A stretch of 64,000 bases of DNA from JAXGRD01 sp040766105 (GTDB lineage: Bacteria > Bacillota > Clostridia > Peptostreptococcales > Anaerovoracaceae), in contig JAXGRD010000001.1 of assembly GCA_040766105.1 (NCBI GenBank), positions 434,001 to 498,000 on the forward strand. The letters are read 5' to 3'. The notes under the pieces were generated by a model. That model had not been told where the DNA came from. It searched no databases and worked only from the letters and a program-made list of their open reading frames with translations. Positions 8,140-16,386 of this stretch are shown piece by piece (position 1 is the first letter of the stretch; every line of letters starts with the position of its first letter). A program made the translations under genes and the position numbers.

Positions 8140-8753
8140 TGGAAAGGGTCTATAAGCTTGGTGGATTGGAAACGTTCTCCATAGGAGTCATACTCCTGGC
8201 GGGGACGAGTTTTTTAGTTTACCTGGATATGGGCATGGGGCTTTCCTTGATTTACAGATTGATCAACACTTTGGCTCTGTGCATAATGGCCATTGGTATC
8301 TTCTCCCTAGCCAATTACAACGCCAATTTCGCCCGTGCCAAGGTTGTTATCATCTTGGATTTGATACTGACCATCGGCGGTGCGGTTCTTCTTCCCATGG
8401 GGTACGACGGAAAGAACTCTACCTTAGATTATTTCTCCCTCTTCTGCTCTGTGGGAGCCATTGTGCTGGGGATTGCCGTGGTATATTTGGTAGTGCAAGG
8501 CTGCGGTGAAATCGCCCGTGAGAAGGGAGATGAATCCCATCAAGCCAATTGCGGGAAATCAGGGAAAATCTTTTTGGTGTTGACCATTATCGGATTTGTT
8601 GCCTTAGGCGTGGTATCGGCAATGGGTGATGCCCTTGGTGGTGTAACTCTGTTTATCATCATCGTTGGCGGGATTCTCATCGTGGGTGCCCATGTAATCA
8701 TGATGTTGCGCGCTCATGAAACGGTAAAGCTTTTTCATGAAACGGGGAAATAA
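8139..8753 (+). CDS. Membrane protein of unknown function
   Basis: This 204-residue protein has about six hydrophobic segments (for example SIGVILLAGTSFLVYL and GVTLFIIIVGGILIVGAH) and short charged loops. It does not resemble a known transporter family to me. It is translationally coupled to the preceding membrane-protein gene (TAATG overlap), so the two may form a complex. A hairpin with a short T tail follows the gene. Confidence 0.68.
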   Translation: MERVYKLGGLETFSIGVILLAGTSFLVYLDMGMGLSLIYRLINTLALCIMAIGIFSLANYNANFARAKVVIILDLILTIGGAVLLPMGYDGKNSTLDYFSLFCSVGAIVLGIAVVYLVVQGCGEIAREKGDESHQANCGKSGKIFLVLTIIGFVALGVVSAMGDALGGVTLFIIIVGGILIVGAHVIMMLRAHETVKLFHETGK

Positions 8754-8770
8754 TACGAACGAACATTTCG

Positions 8771-8800
8771 GCAGGTGCAAAAATATTTGCATCTGCTTTT
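8771..8800 (+). terminator. Hairpin with T tail after the membrane-protein operon
   Basis: An 11-bp stem (GCAGGTGCAAA with TTTGCATCTGC) closes a 4-base loop and is followed by TTTT. The same DNA contains the GTGCAAA-N4-TTTGCA operator, so the hairpin may be incidental to an operator or may serve both roles. Confidence 0.55.
8775..8792. promoter_or_regulatory. Operator site A (GTGCAAA-N4-TTTGCAT)
   Basis: This dyad is nearly the same as two sites after the regulator gene, at 10249 and 10272. Its right half overlaps the -35 of the regulator promoter, which suggests autorepression by the sigma-54 activator encoded next. Confidence 0.6.
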
Positions 8801-8816
8801 CTATTTGTGGTAAGAT
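8787..8816 (+). promoter_or_regulatory. Promoter of the sigma-54 activator gene
   Basis: TTGCAT and TAAGAT are separated by 18 bp, ending 16 bp before the start. The -35 is embedded in operator site A. Confidence 0.5.
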
Positions 8817-8832
8817 ATAGCCGGAGGCAGTG

Positions 8833-10236
8833 ATGAAGAAGAAAGAATTTGATGCAATTATTGAGAAGATGACCGGCTTGGTGGACGAAGGCATCCACGT
8901 GGTCAATGCTGACGGGTTTTCCATCATTTACAGTGAGGCCATGGCCGTCCTGGAGAAGGTGAAGAGGGAAGATGTCTTGGGCAAATACTTTCCCGTTGCC
9001 TTTTCCCACATTCCCGAAGAGGAGAGTACCCTTCTTCGCGCTTTGAGAAAGGGTGAAGTCACAAAGGAAAAAGTACAGACCTTTATGAACATCTACGGGA
9101 AAGAGGTCACCACCATGAACACAACCGTCCCCATCGAGGTGGACGGGAAGATTATTGCTGCCATGGAGGTGGCGAAGGACATCACCAGAATCAAGCACAT
9201 GTCGGACACCTTGTTGAAGCTTCAGGAAGAGTATTTGGATCCTCCCAAGATTTCGCAACCCAAGATTCGCCACTACAACTTTTACGACATCATCGGAGAG
9301 AATCGAGATTTCAAGCGGGCCATCGATACTGCAAAGAAGGCGGCAAAGAACAAGGTCTCCGTGTTTATCTACGGGGAGACGGGTACGGGGAAAGAACTGT
9401 TTGCCCAGAGCATCCACTACGACGGGGTACGAAAGCACGGTCCTTTTTTGGGACAAAACTGCGCAGCTCTTCCCGGAAACCTCTTGGAGGGAATCCTCTT
9501 TGGAACCGCCAAGGGTGGATTTACTGGAGCGGTAGACAGGGCCGGACTCTTTGAACAGGCCAACGGAGGGACCCTGCTGTTGGATGAGGTCAGCGCCATG
9601 CCCTATGAACTGCAGAGCAAACTCCTTCGGGTGCTTCAGGAAAACTATATTCGCCGAGTCGGCGGAACCAAGGATATTCCCGTTGACGTGAAGATCATCG
9701 CCACGGTGAACGAAAGGCCGGAGGAATTAATCGGTGCCGGGGCACTGCGTAAGGACTTGTATTTCCGACTGGGCGTGGTCAATCTCAGCATCCCTCCCCT
9801 GCGCAAGCGGAAGGATGACATTCCTCTGTTGGTAGAGCGGCTCTTGGTCAAACAGTGTCGAAACCTGGGAAAGCGAATTCAAGGCATCGGAGAAGATGCA
9901 TTGGAAAAGCTAAAGGGTTACAACTATCCGGGAAACGTGCGGGAATTGGAGAACATTCTCATGTCTGCCATTTCGTTGGCGGAGGAAGGAGAAGAGCTGC
10001 GGGCGGAGCACATTCACATGGATCAATTGCTCCCTGCCATCAGTGACGGGCCCTTGCAAACCGGCTTTTCACAGGGGGGAGAGCCCTTGACCGACTACTT
10101 GTGGAAGGTGGAGAGGGATATTATTTTCAACGTCCTTGCAGATCAAGAGGGAAATATTTCCAGAGCGGCGGATGACCTGGGCATCAAGCGACAGACCCTG
10201 CAACACAAGATGAAAAAATATCAGATAAGAGGGTAA
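8833..10236 (+). CDS. PAS-domain sigma-54-dependent activator of ornithine degradation
   Basis: This is a 467-residue enhancer-binding protein. An N-terminal PAS-like sensor domain (about residues 1-120) precedes a sigma-54 AAA+ domain with Walker A GETGTGKE (about 180-187), a GGFTGA variant of the sigma-54-contacting GAFTGA loop (about 228), Walker B GGTLLLDEV, and a Fis-type helix-turn-helix at the C terminus (ISRAADDLGIKRQTLQHKMK). It resembles RocR/BkdR-type regulators of amino-acid catabolism. The ATG at 8833 is preferred to the GTG at 8830 because of spacing from GGAGG. A consensus -24/-12 promoter and two putative enhancer sites follow directly, so its likely target is ord-ortAB-oraSE. 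The ligand is unknown; ornithine or a pathway intermediate is an inference. Confidence 0.92.
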   Translation: MKKKEFDAIIEKMTGLVDEGIHVVNADGFSIIYSEAMAVLEKVKREDVLGKYFPVAFSHIPEEESTLLRALRKGEVTKEKVQTFMNIYGKEVTTMNTTVPIEVDGKIIAAMEVAKDITRIKHMSDTLLKLQEEYLDPPKISQPKIRHYNFYDIIGENRDFKRAIDTAKKAAKNKVSVFIYGETGTGKELFAQSIHYDGVRKHGPFLGQNCAALPGNLLEGILFGTAKGGFTGAVDRAGLFEQANGGTLLLDEVSAMPYELQSKLLRVLQENYIRRVGGTKDIPVDVKIIATVNERPEELIGAGALRKDLYFRLGVVNLSIPPLRKRKDDIPLLVERLLVKQCRNLGKRIQGIGEDALEKLKGYNYPGNVRELENILMSAISLAEEGEELRAEHIHMDQLLPAISDGPLQTGFSQGGEPLTDYLWKVERDIIFNVLADQEGNISRAADDLGIKRQTLQHKMKKYQIRG

Positions 10237-10248
10237 TCTTCCCCATAA

Positions 10249-10266
10249 GTGCAAATAATTTTGCGG
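10249..10266. promoter_or_regulatory. Enhancer/operator site B (GTGCAAA-N4-TTTGCGG)
   Basis: A degenerate copy of the GTGCAAA-N4-TTTGCAC dyad, 23 bp (about two helical turns) upstream of site C. Confidence 0.55.
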
Positions 10267-10271
10267 CAAAA

Positions 10272-10289
10272 GTGCAAATAATTTTGCAC
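10272..10289. promoter_or_regulatory. Enhancer/operator site C (GTGCAAA-N4-TTTGCAC)
   Basis: The best copy of the dyad, centred about 70 bp upstream of the -24 element. It is embedded in an 11-bp hairpin (AAAAGTGCAAA...) followed by a T run, so it could also terminate transcription of the activator gene. Confidence 0.6.
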
Positions 10290-10349
10290 TTTTTTCTTTT
10301 TGGAAAAATCCAGTGTTGGAATTTAGGGATTTTGAAGGTGTTCAATCTT

Positions 10350-10365
10350 TGGCACGGGATTTGCT
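10350..10365 (+). promoter_or_regulatory. Sigma-54 (-24/-12) promoter of the ornithine operon
   Basis: TGGCAC-N5-TTGCT matches the RpoN consensus exactly, 78 bp before ord and downstream of a sigma-54 activator gene and two matching dyads. Confidence 0.88.
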
Positions 10366-10442
10366 CTTATATAGGGCATAGAATATTGGGCCGGTTGGCC
10401 GGTATAAATGTTTCAACTTATTTGCGAAAAGGAGAACAAAAG

Positions 10443-11510
10443 ATGAAAAATGTAAAAGTAATTATTTGGGGTCTCGGTGCCATGGGCGGCGGATGTGCAG
10501 ACATGCTCTTGAACAAGAAGGGTGTTGACATTGTCGGCGTTGCGGGAAGAGGAAAGAAAATCGGAACTTCCATGTACGACTATATTAAGACGGAAAAGGG
10601 CGACAGAGAAGACATTCTCATCCAGGCGGAAGAAGATGTAATCAAGCCCGGTGCAGCAGATGTAGTGTTGCTTTGCACAGACTCCTTCACAAAGAACGCA
10701 TTCCCAAGAATGAAGTTCATCATGGAACAGGGAATCAACGTAATTACTTCTGCAGAAGAAATGGCATACCCCAAGGCACAGGATCCTGAGCTGGCTGCAG
10801 AGCTGGACAAGATCGCCAAGGAAAACAACGTTACCGTATTGGGAACCGGCATCAACCCCGGCCACATCATGGACATGTTGGTACTGGTAATGACCGGTTG
10901 CATGACCGACGTTGAGCACATCACTTCCAGAAGAGTCAACTCCCTCTCTCCCTTCGGACCTGCCGTTATGGAAGAACAAGGCATCGGCATCTCCGTGGAA
11001 GAGTTCAAGGAAAGAAAAGCGAACAACACCATGTCCGGCCATGTTGGATTTGCGGAGTCCGTAGGCATGATCGCAGAAGGTCTGGGATATGACGTAAAGG
11101 AATTCTCCCAGGATATGGATCCCATCACTACAGATGTAGACAGAAAGTCTCCTCACGGTTTCGCAGCTGCAGGTTCCTGCGCAGGCGTTTCCATGACAGC
11201 CAAGGCGACCATCGGCGACGACGCGGATTCCATGGAAGTTATCATGGAGCACCCACAGCAGATTGAGCCGGAGCAGGTAGGCGTTCAGACCGGCGACTAT
11301 GCCATCATTCAGGGAACACCCCCAATTAACTTGGTAAACAGCCCCGAAGTAGAAGGTGGACTGGGAACCATCGCAATGATCGTCAACATGATTCCCCAGG
11401 TCATCAACGCAGATGCAGGCCTGGTAACCATGATCGATCTTCCCATTCCAAGAGCACTCATGGGAGACGTGAGAAACCGAATCAAGGAAGACAAGAAAAT
11501 CGTAAAATAA
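10443..11510 (+). CDS. ord: 2,4-diaminopentanoate dehydrogenase
   Basis: This 355-residue NAD(P)-dependent enzyme oxidatively deaminates (2R,4S)-2,4-diaminopentanoate to 2-amino-4-oxopentanoate, the step after D-ornithine 4,5-aminomutase. A Rossmann motif lies at the N terminus (IIWGLGAMGGG, residues 7-17). The fold resembles dihydrodipicolinate reductases, and the stretch TGINPGHIMDMLVL is characteristic of the ornithine-pathway enzyme. The ATG at 10443 has GGAG eight bases upstream; the longer open frame upstream would span the sigma-54 promoter. First gene of the ord-ortA-ortB-oraS-oraE operon. Confidence 0.93.
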   Translation: MKNVKVIIWGLGAMGGGCADMLLNKKGVDIVGVAGRGKKIGTSMYDYIKTEKGDREDILIQAEEDVIKPGAADVVLLCTDSFTKNAFPRMKFIMEQGINVITSAEEMAYPKAQDPELAAELDKIAKENNVTVLGTGINPGHIMDMLVLVMTGCMTDVEHITSRRVNSLSPFGPAVMEEQGIGISVEEFKERKANNTMSGHVGFAESVGMIAEGLGYDVKEFSQDMDPITTDVDRKSPHGFAAAGSCAGVSMTAKATIGDDADSMEVIMEHPQQIEPEQVGVQTGDYAIIQGTPPINLVNSPEVEGGLGTIAMIVNMIPQVINADAGLVTMIDLPIPRALMGDVRNRIKEDKKIVK

Positions 11511-11592
11511 GTCGATTCTAACTTTTCGCCGGATTGCTGAGGCTTTGCAAGTGTTAGGTGATCCGGTGAGTTTATAAAAGAAGGAGGAAATA

Positions 11593-11892
11593 ATGATTAA
11601 AAAAGGTGAGTGGGTGAGAATCCACAAAATCATATTGGAGCCCAGTGAGAGAGCACCCCAGGTGCCCGATGACACCAAGGCAGCACCCCTGGAAATGTGG
11701 GACAAAGGCTATCTCATGGCAGATGCGGAAATCGGCGACGAAGTGGAAATTGAAACGGTTTCCGGTCGCGTTGAGTCCGGCACACTGATTGAATTAAACC
11801 CCTACTACACACACGACTTTGGAACCTTCGTTCCGGAGCTCCTTGCCATCGATAAGCAAGTGAGAGAAATCTTGTTTGGAGGTGACAAATAA
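11593..11892 (+). CDS. ortA: 2-amino-4-oxopentanoate thiolase, alpha subunit
   Basis: This 99-residue protein matches OrtA, the small subunit of the thiolase that cleaves 2-amino-4-oxopentanoate with CoA to acetyl-CoA and D-alanine. Typical features are the start MIKKGEWVRIHKIILEP and the acidic middle with PYYTHDFGTFVPEL. OrtA has no catalytic PLP lysine of its own. The stop overlaps the ortB start (TAATG), which would keep the subunits in proportion. Confidence 0.92.
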   Translation: MIKKGEWVRIHKIILEPSERAPQVPDDTKAAPLEMWDKGYLMADAEIGDEVEIETVSGRVESGTLIELNPYYTHDFGTFVPELLAIDKQVREILFGGDK

Positions 11893-13298
11893 TGATAAAA
11901 GCAAACGATTATAATTCCGTAATGGGAAGAAAAGCAGAAATTATGCTCAAGTCCGTAGGCATCGACTACTCGGAATTTGAGAGCGGTTCCATCTCCTTTG
12001 ATTATGAGAAGATGATGAAGGAAACCGGATATACACTGGAAGAAATGCAGGAAATCCAGAGCAGCGTCAGCGTGGGAAACACTCCCCTCATGGAGATGAA
12101 GAACCTGACCGCACTGGCAAGAAAATGCGCACCCGAAGGCAAGGGCGGAAGAATCTTCATCAAGGATGAAGCATCCAACCCCTCCGGAAGCTTTAAGGCG
12201 AGAAGAGCAGCCAACGCTGTTTACCACGCAAAGAAATTGGGTTACAAGGGCGTAATCTCTGCGACCAGCGGTAACTACGGATCCGCTGTTGCTTCTATGG
12301 CAGCCATTGCAGGCTTGAAGTGCATCATCGTGCAGGAATGCTACGACTCCAAGGGCGTAGGCCAGCCTGAAATCATTGAAAAGGCAAGAAAATGCGAAGC
12401 CCTCGGCGCAGAAGTTGTTCAGCTTTCCGTTGGACCGGAACTGTTCTACAAGTTCCTCCTCCTCTTGGAAGAGACCGGCTTCTTTAACGCATCCCTCTAC
12501 ACCCCCTTCGGCATCGCCGGCGTAGAAACTCTGGGATATGAACTGGCAAACCAGTGCAGGGAAGAATTGGGCAAGGACCCCGATGTAGTATGCATCACCA
12601 ACGCAGGTGGCGGAAACCTGACGGGAACCGCAAGAGGCCTCATCAAGGCCGGCTGTAACGCACAGGTTGTAGGCGCTTCCGTGGACCTCTCCGGTCTTCA
12701 CATGGCATCCGACGGAGACTTTAACAAAAAGTCCTTTACCACCGGACACACCGGCTTCGGCGTACCCTTCTCCAACTGGCCTGACAGATCCGACGTGCCC
12801 AGGTCCGCAGCTCGTCCTTTGAGATATATGGACAGATATGTGACCATCACCCAGGGAGATGTGTTCTACATGACAGAATGCTTGGCTACCCTCCAGGGAT
12901 TGGAAAAGGGACCGGCAGGAAACACTTCCTTGGCAGCGGCATTTGCACTGGCACAGGAATTGGACGAAGATCAGATTATCGTCGTTCAGGAAACAGAATA
13001 CACCGGCGCTGGAAAGCACTTGCAGCCCCAGCTTTCCTTTGCAAAGAGCAACGGCATCGACGTACGCTTCGGCGACCCGGCTGACCAGGTACCCGGCAAG
13101 AATATCATTCTTCCCGACCACCCATCCAAGATTAAAGTTACAGATTTGGACCTTGACCGCATGAGAACTTCTCTGGTGAAGACGGCTATGAAGACCTACA
13201 ACGTAACAGATCCCAGCGATGAAGACGTAGCATTCTTGGCAGCGGAGACGAAGAAGGACGAAGCTTGGGTAAGAGACGTTATCGCGTCATTGAAATAA
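11892..13298 (+). CDS. ortB: 2-amino-4-oxopentanoate thiolase, beta subunit (PLP)
   Basis: This 468-residue fold-type II PLP protein is the catalytic subunit of the OrtAB thiolase. The Schiff-base lysine is Lys102 in PSGSFKARRA, and a glycine-rich phosphate loop (TNAGGGNLTG) follows. The threonine-synthase/diaminopropionate-lyase-like fold is unusual for a thiolase but is established for OrtB. It overlaps ortA by one base and is followed by oraS after an intervening AAGGAG that overlaps its stop. Confidence 0.93.
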   Translation: MIKANDYNSVMGRKAEIMLKSVGIDYSEFESGSISFDYEKMMKETGYTLEEMQEIQSSVSVGNTPLMEMKNLTALARKCAPEGKGGRIFIKDEASNPSGSFKARRAANAVYHAKKLGYKGVISATSGNYGSAVASMAAIAGLKCIIVQECYDSKGVGQPEIIEKARKCEALGAEVVQLSVGPELFYKFLLLLEETGFFNASLYTPFGIAGVETLGYELANQCREELGKDPDVVCITNAGGGNLTGTARGLIKAGCNAQVVGASVDLSGLHMASDGDFNKKSFTTGHTGFGVPFSNWPDRSDVPRSAARPLRYMDRYVTITQGDVFYMTECLATLQGLEKGPAGNTSLAAAFALAQELDEDQIIVVQETEYTGAGKHLQPQLSFAKSNGIDVRFGDPADQVPGKNIILPDHPSKIKVTDLDLDRMRTSLVKTAMKTYNVTDPSDEDVAFLAAETKKDEAWVRDVIASLK

Positions 13299-13309
13299 GG
13301 AGAATTACT

Positions 13310-13672
13310 ATGAAAAGAGCAGATGATTTTGCAGAACGCAGAAAGCATATTGCAAACCTCAGCGACGATGAGTTGTACGCAAGATTCTGGGAACTGACCA
13401 CCCAGGTTGTACAGCCCATGCTGGACTTAGGTAAGAAGAATACAACACCTTCCGTAGAGAGATCCGTCCTTCTCCGAATGGGCATCTCCTCCATGGACAC
13501 AAAGGTAATCGTGGAAGGCTGCATGGACAGAGGTCTCATGGGAAAAGGTGCCGGCCACGTGGTGTACAAGCTGGCCAAGGCCAAGGACATTTCCATCAAG
13601 GAAGCAGGCGAAATGCTTGCTGATGGAAAGGGCTGGGACGAAGCGGTAGCATTATTCAAGGGAGGTAAATAA
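13310..13672 (+). CDS. oraS: D-ornithine 4,5-aminomutase, S subunit
   Basis: This 120-residue protein is the small subunit of the adenosylcobalamin- and PLP-dependent mutase that moves the delta-amino group of D-ornithine to C4. Its sequence (MKRADDFAERR..., LSDDELYARFWEL, GKGAGHVVYKLAK) matches OraS. The ATG at 13310 has AAGGAG nine bases upstream; an open frame extends back into ortB but lacks support. OraS stabilises the large subunit and has no cofactor motif of its own. Confidence 0.93.
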   Translation: MKRADDFAERRKHIANLSDDELYARFWELTTQVVQPMLDLGKKNTTPSVERSVLLRMGISSMDTKVIVEGCMDRGLMGKGAGHVVYKLAKAKDISIKEAGEMLADGKGWDEAVALFKGGK

Positions 13673-13673
13673 G

Positions 13674-15875
13674 ATGGAATTGAAGCGAAATGAAAAGCTG
13701 GACATAGAAAATATCTTAAAAGACCTCGATAAGTATGAGCCCAAGAGAAGAGGCTGGACTTGGAGAAAGCATGTTCCCGACCTGAAGATGGGACCGTTCA
13801 CCTACAAGAACGCGACCGAACCCTTGAAGAACGGTGTTCCTCTTCCCCCTGCAAAGTACTTTGACGGCATCGATCCTCAGCCGGGCCCGGTGATCACCAC
13901 CGAGATTGCTTCCGGTCGATTTGAGGATGATATCCGCAGAATGCGTATGGCAGCTTGGCACGGTGCAGACCACCTGATGGTTATCCGTACCGCAGGCCAG
14001 TCCCACATGGACAACTTAGTGGAAGGAACACCCCAGGGCATCGGCGGCGTACCCATCTCCAGAAAACAGGTTCGTGCCCAGAGAAAGGCCATCGACCTGA
14101 TTGAGGAAGAAGTGGGTCGTCCCATTAACTATCACTCCTACGTTTCCGGAGTGGCAGGTCCCGACATCGCCGTCATGTTTGCCGAAGAAGGCATCAACGG
14201 CGCACACCAGGACCCCCAGTACAACGTACTGTACAGAAACATCAACGGCGTTCGCTCCATGATCGACGCCTGTGAATCCAAGAAGATCCTCGCTTGGGCG
14301 GACATCGCTCAGATTGACGGAGCACACAATGCCAACGCAACGGCAAGAGACGCATGGAAGGTCATGCCCGAACTCATCGTTCAGCATGCCATCAATTCCA
14401 AGTTCTCCGAAATGGTTGGAATCAAGCCGGACAACATCTGTCTGTCCACCGTTCCTCCCAGTGCGACACCGGCTCCTTGCGTATACATGGACCTTCCCTA
14501 TGCAGTAGCACTTCGTGATTTCTGCAGAGATTACAAGATGCGTTGTCAGATGAACACCAAGTACATCGACTCCTCCGCTCGTGAAGCTACGGTCACCCAT
14601 GTTATGAACATGATGATCAGTGCCATGACCAGCGCAGACATTCAGTCCACCATCACTCCCGACGAGGGAAGAAACGTGCCTTGGCACATCTACAACGTGG
14701 AAGCTTGCGACACAGCAAAGCAGACATTGATCGGTTTGGACGGCCTCATGGACATGATCGAGCTGAAGAAGGACGGCCCCTTGGTGGAGAAGTCCAGAGA
14801 ACTGCGTGAAAAGGCTTGCCTGTTCATGGAAGAAATCATCGAAGTCGGCGGCTACTTCAAGGCGGTTGAAGAAGGTTTCTTCGTAGACTCCGCAGAGTAT
14901 CCCGAAAGACACGGTGACGGCATCGCTCGTAAGATCGAAGGCGGCATCGGCTACGGTTTCGTATATGAAAGAGATGAAGACTACATGGCTCCCGTTACGG
15001 CTCACTTCGGTGACAACAACGTGGAGCAGTACGGCGGCGACCCTGCCGACCCGGCAGCCCTCATCGGCGGCTGTACCTTCGAAGACAGAAGCAAGATCGT
15101 CTACATCGACGAGTTGGATGAAAACGACAATGTCAACGTTCGATTGGCTGAAACCGAGAAGTACAGACACACCGGCTTGACCAAGCCCGAAATGGAATGG
15201 CAGGCAGACGGCACCATCATGATGACCATGATGATTCCCCAAGAATCCAGAACCGCAGAAGTGGTTGCAGTGGAAATTGCCAAGAAGATGGGTCTTGTGG
15301 ATCCGGAAGTCATTTCCCGCGAAGTGATGCAGGAAGCGGAAGGAACCAGAATTGAGCTGAAGGGCAAGGTGGACTTTGACATCGATGTATCCACCCTGAC
15401 CATCCCCGAAGCACCCAGCTATTTGTCCGACGACGAGATTCGTGGCGACATCGAAGCCCATCCCCTCCGCGTTGTTTGCGGAACCGTGGGCGAAGACGAG
15501 CACTCCGTAGGCCTCCGTGAAATCATCGACATCAAACACGGCGGTATCGAAAGATGGGGCGTAGAGGTTCACTATCTGGGAACTTCCGTACCCGTGGAGA
15601 AGCTGGTAGACGCAGCGGTTGAGCTGAAGGCGGAGGCCATCCTGGCATCCACCATCATCTCCCACGACAACATCCACTACAAGAACATGAAGCGAATTCA
15701 TGAGCTGGCTGTGGAAAAGGGCATCCGTGACGACGTAATCATCGTCGCCGGCGGTACCCAGGTTATCCCGGAAGAAGGAGTGAAGACAGGAATCGACGCA
15801 GCCTTCGGAAGAAACTCCCACGGCATCGACGTGGCTTCCTTCCTCATTGAGGAGAGACAGCGACGAAGAGGCTAA
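13674..15875 (+). CDS. oraE: D-ornithine 4,5-aminomutase, E subunit
   Basis: This 733-residue catalytic subunit binds both PLP (in a TIM-barrel domain) and adenosylcobalamin (in a C-terminal Rossmann-like domain). The cobalt-ligand motif D-x-H-x-x-G appears as DEHSVG with His610. Eleven residues later Lys621 (in REIIDIKHGG) is the lysine that holds PLP as an internal aldimine; the same 11-residue spacing separates His618 and Lys629 in the studied enzyme. It is the last gene of this operon; a terminator follows. In relatives the glmL-like gene and orr come next directly, but here they lie 4 kb away. Confidence 0.95.
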   Translation: MELKRNEKLDIENILKDLDKYEPKRRGWTWRKHVPDLKMGPFTYKNATEPLKNGVPLPPAKYFDGIDPQPGPVITTEIASGRFEDDIRRMRMAAWHGADHLMVIRTAGQSHMDNLVEGTPQGIGGVPISRKQVRAQRKAIDLIEEEVGRPINYHSYVSGVAGPDIAVMFAEEGINGAHQDPQYNVLYRNINGVRSMIDACESKKILAWADIAQIDGAHNANATARDAWKVMPELIVQHAINSKFSEMVGIKPDNICLSTVPPSATPAPCVYMDLPYAVALRDFCRDYKMRCQMNTKYIDSSAREATVTHVMNMMISAMTSADIQSTITPDEGRNVPWHIYNVEACDTAKQTLIGLDGLMDMIELKKDGPLVEKSRELREKACLFMEEIIEVGGYFKAVEEGFFVDSAEYPERHGDGIARKIEGGIGYGFVYERDEDYMAPVTAHFGDNNVEQYGGDPADPAALIGGCTFEDRSKIVYIDELDENDNVNVRLAETEKYRHTGLTKPEMEWQADGTIMMTMMIPQESRTAEVVAVEIAKKMGLVDPEVISREVMQEAEGTRIELKGKVDFDIDVSTLTIPEAPSYLSDDEIRGDIEAHPLRVVCGTVGEDEHSVGLREIIDIKHGGIERWGVEVHYLGTSVPVEKLVDAAVELKAEAILASTIISHDNIHYKNMKRIHELAVEKGIRDDVIIVAGGTQVIPEEGVKTGIDAAFGRNSHGIDVASFLIEERQRRRG

Positions 15876-15898
15876 GGCGAATATAGGTTGAGATGTGA

Positions 15899-15924
15899 GG
15901 AGCGGCACTTGTGTCGCTCCTTTT
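15899..15924 (+). terminator. Intrinsic terminator of the ornithine operon
   Basis: A 10-bp stem (GGAGCGGCAC with GTGTCGCTCC, one G-U pair) is followed by TTTT. A G-rich tract begins a few bases later. Confidence 0.85.
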
Positions 15925-16126
15925 GTGTGGGGGGGAGGGGGAGGGAGTGCGGTTGACGATAAAGGGTTAGGGTAATGGGTTGTGAGAGGTTGAAATGGCT
16001 GGATTTGAGCGGTTGGGCGGATCTTTGGGGAATCCGCCCGACGGGGGAGCAAGGTGATTGACCGGCGGGCGCACCGCTAATGTCTAGACGCGGCGGAGCC
16101 GCCACCACTCAAAACATATAAAAATA
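15925..16126. other. G-rich, hairpin-bearing intergenic stretch
   Basis: No gene seen. It holds a G-tract (15929-15945), a telomere-like GGGTTAGGGTAATGGG (15964-15979), an 8-bp hairpin GGGCGGAT/ATCCGCCC (16015-16039) and a small GC-rich palindrome near 16091. The composition differs from both flanks and marks the left edge of the island. Confidence 0.5.
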
Positions 16127-16361
16127 TTGTGTCAGACGAAATGGTGCCTTAAACCGCAAATATGCCTTGATGAGGCACCATAGAAAAAGTAAAAGAGGAA
16201 TTCATACACTAGAAGGTGGTATATTAGGCAAAAATACGTGTCTTCGGCAAGAATATATGGTAAAATATGGAAAAAGAAAGGTCGAAAAGTCAGAAATCAT
16301 TTCTGAATGGTGTCTAAGATAATCGTAAACTCACAAAAAGGCTCCATTTGAGCTGACACAA
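16127..16361. mobile_element. MITE-like element or insertion-sequence remnant
   Basis: The two ends are imperfect 22-bp inverted repeats (16127-16148 and 16340-16361). Both begin TTGTGTCAG and 18 of 22 positions match. The 235-bp interior has no open frame of note; it contains a smaller inverted repeat, AGGCACCAT/ATGGTGCCT, near the left end. No target-site duplication is obvious. The size and ends fit a MITE or a deletion derivative of an insertion sequence; the IS family is not identified. It sits where the ornithine operon is split. Confidence 0.5.
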
Positions 16362-16386
16362 CTTTTTAAGGGTGATAGGTGGAGGA

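Noticed and set aside
10413..11705. 430-codon minus-strand frame under ord
   Set aside because: Shadow of ord and of part of ortA; it also runs beneath the ord promoter region.
11805..13121. 438-codon minus-strand frame under ortB
   Set aside because: Shadow of ortB; no ribosome binding site and no recognisable product.
14016..16052. 678-codon open frame on the minus strand under oraE
   Set aside because: It is the antisense of a well-matched oraE and its product has no family features; long shadow frames arise from the codon use of the ornithine genes.
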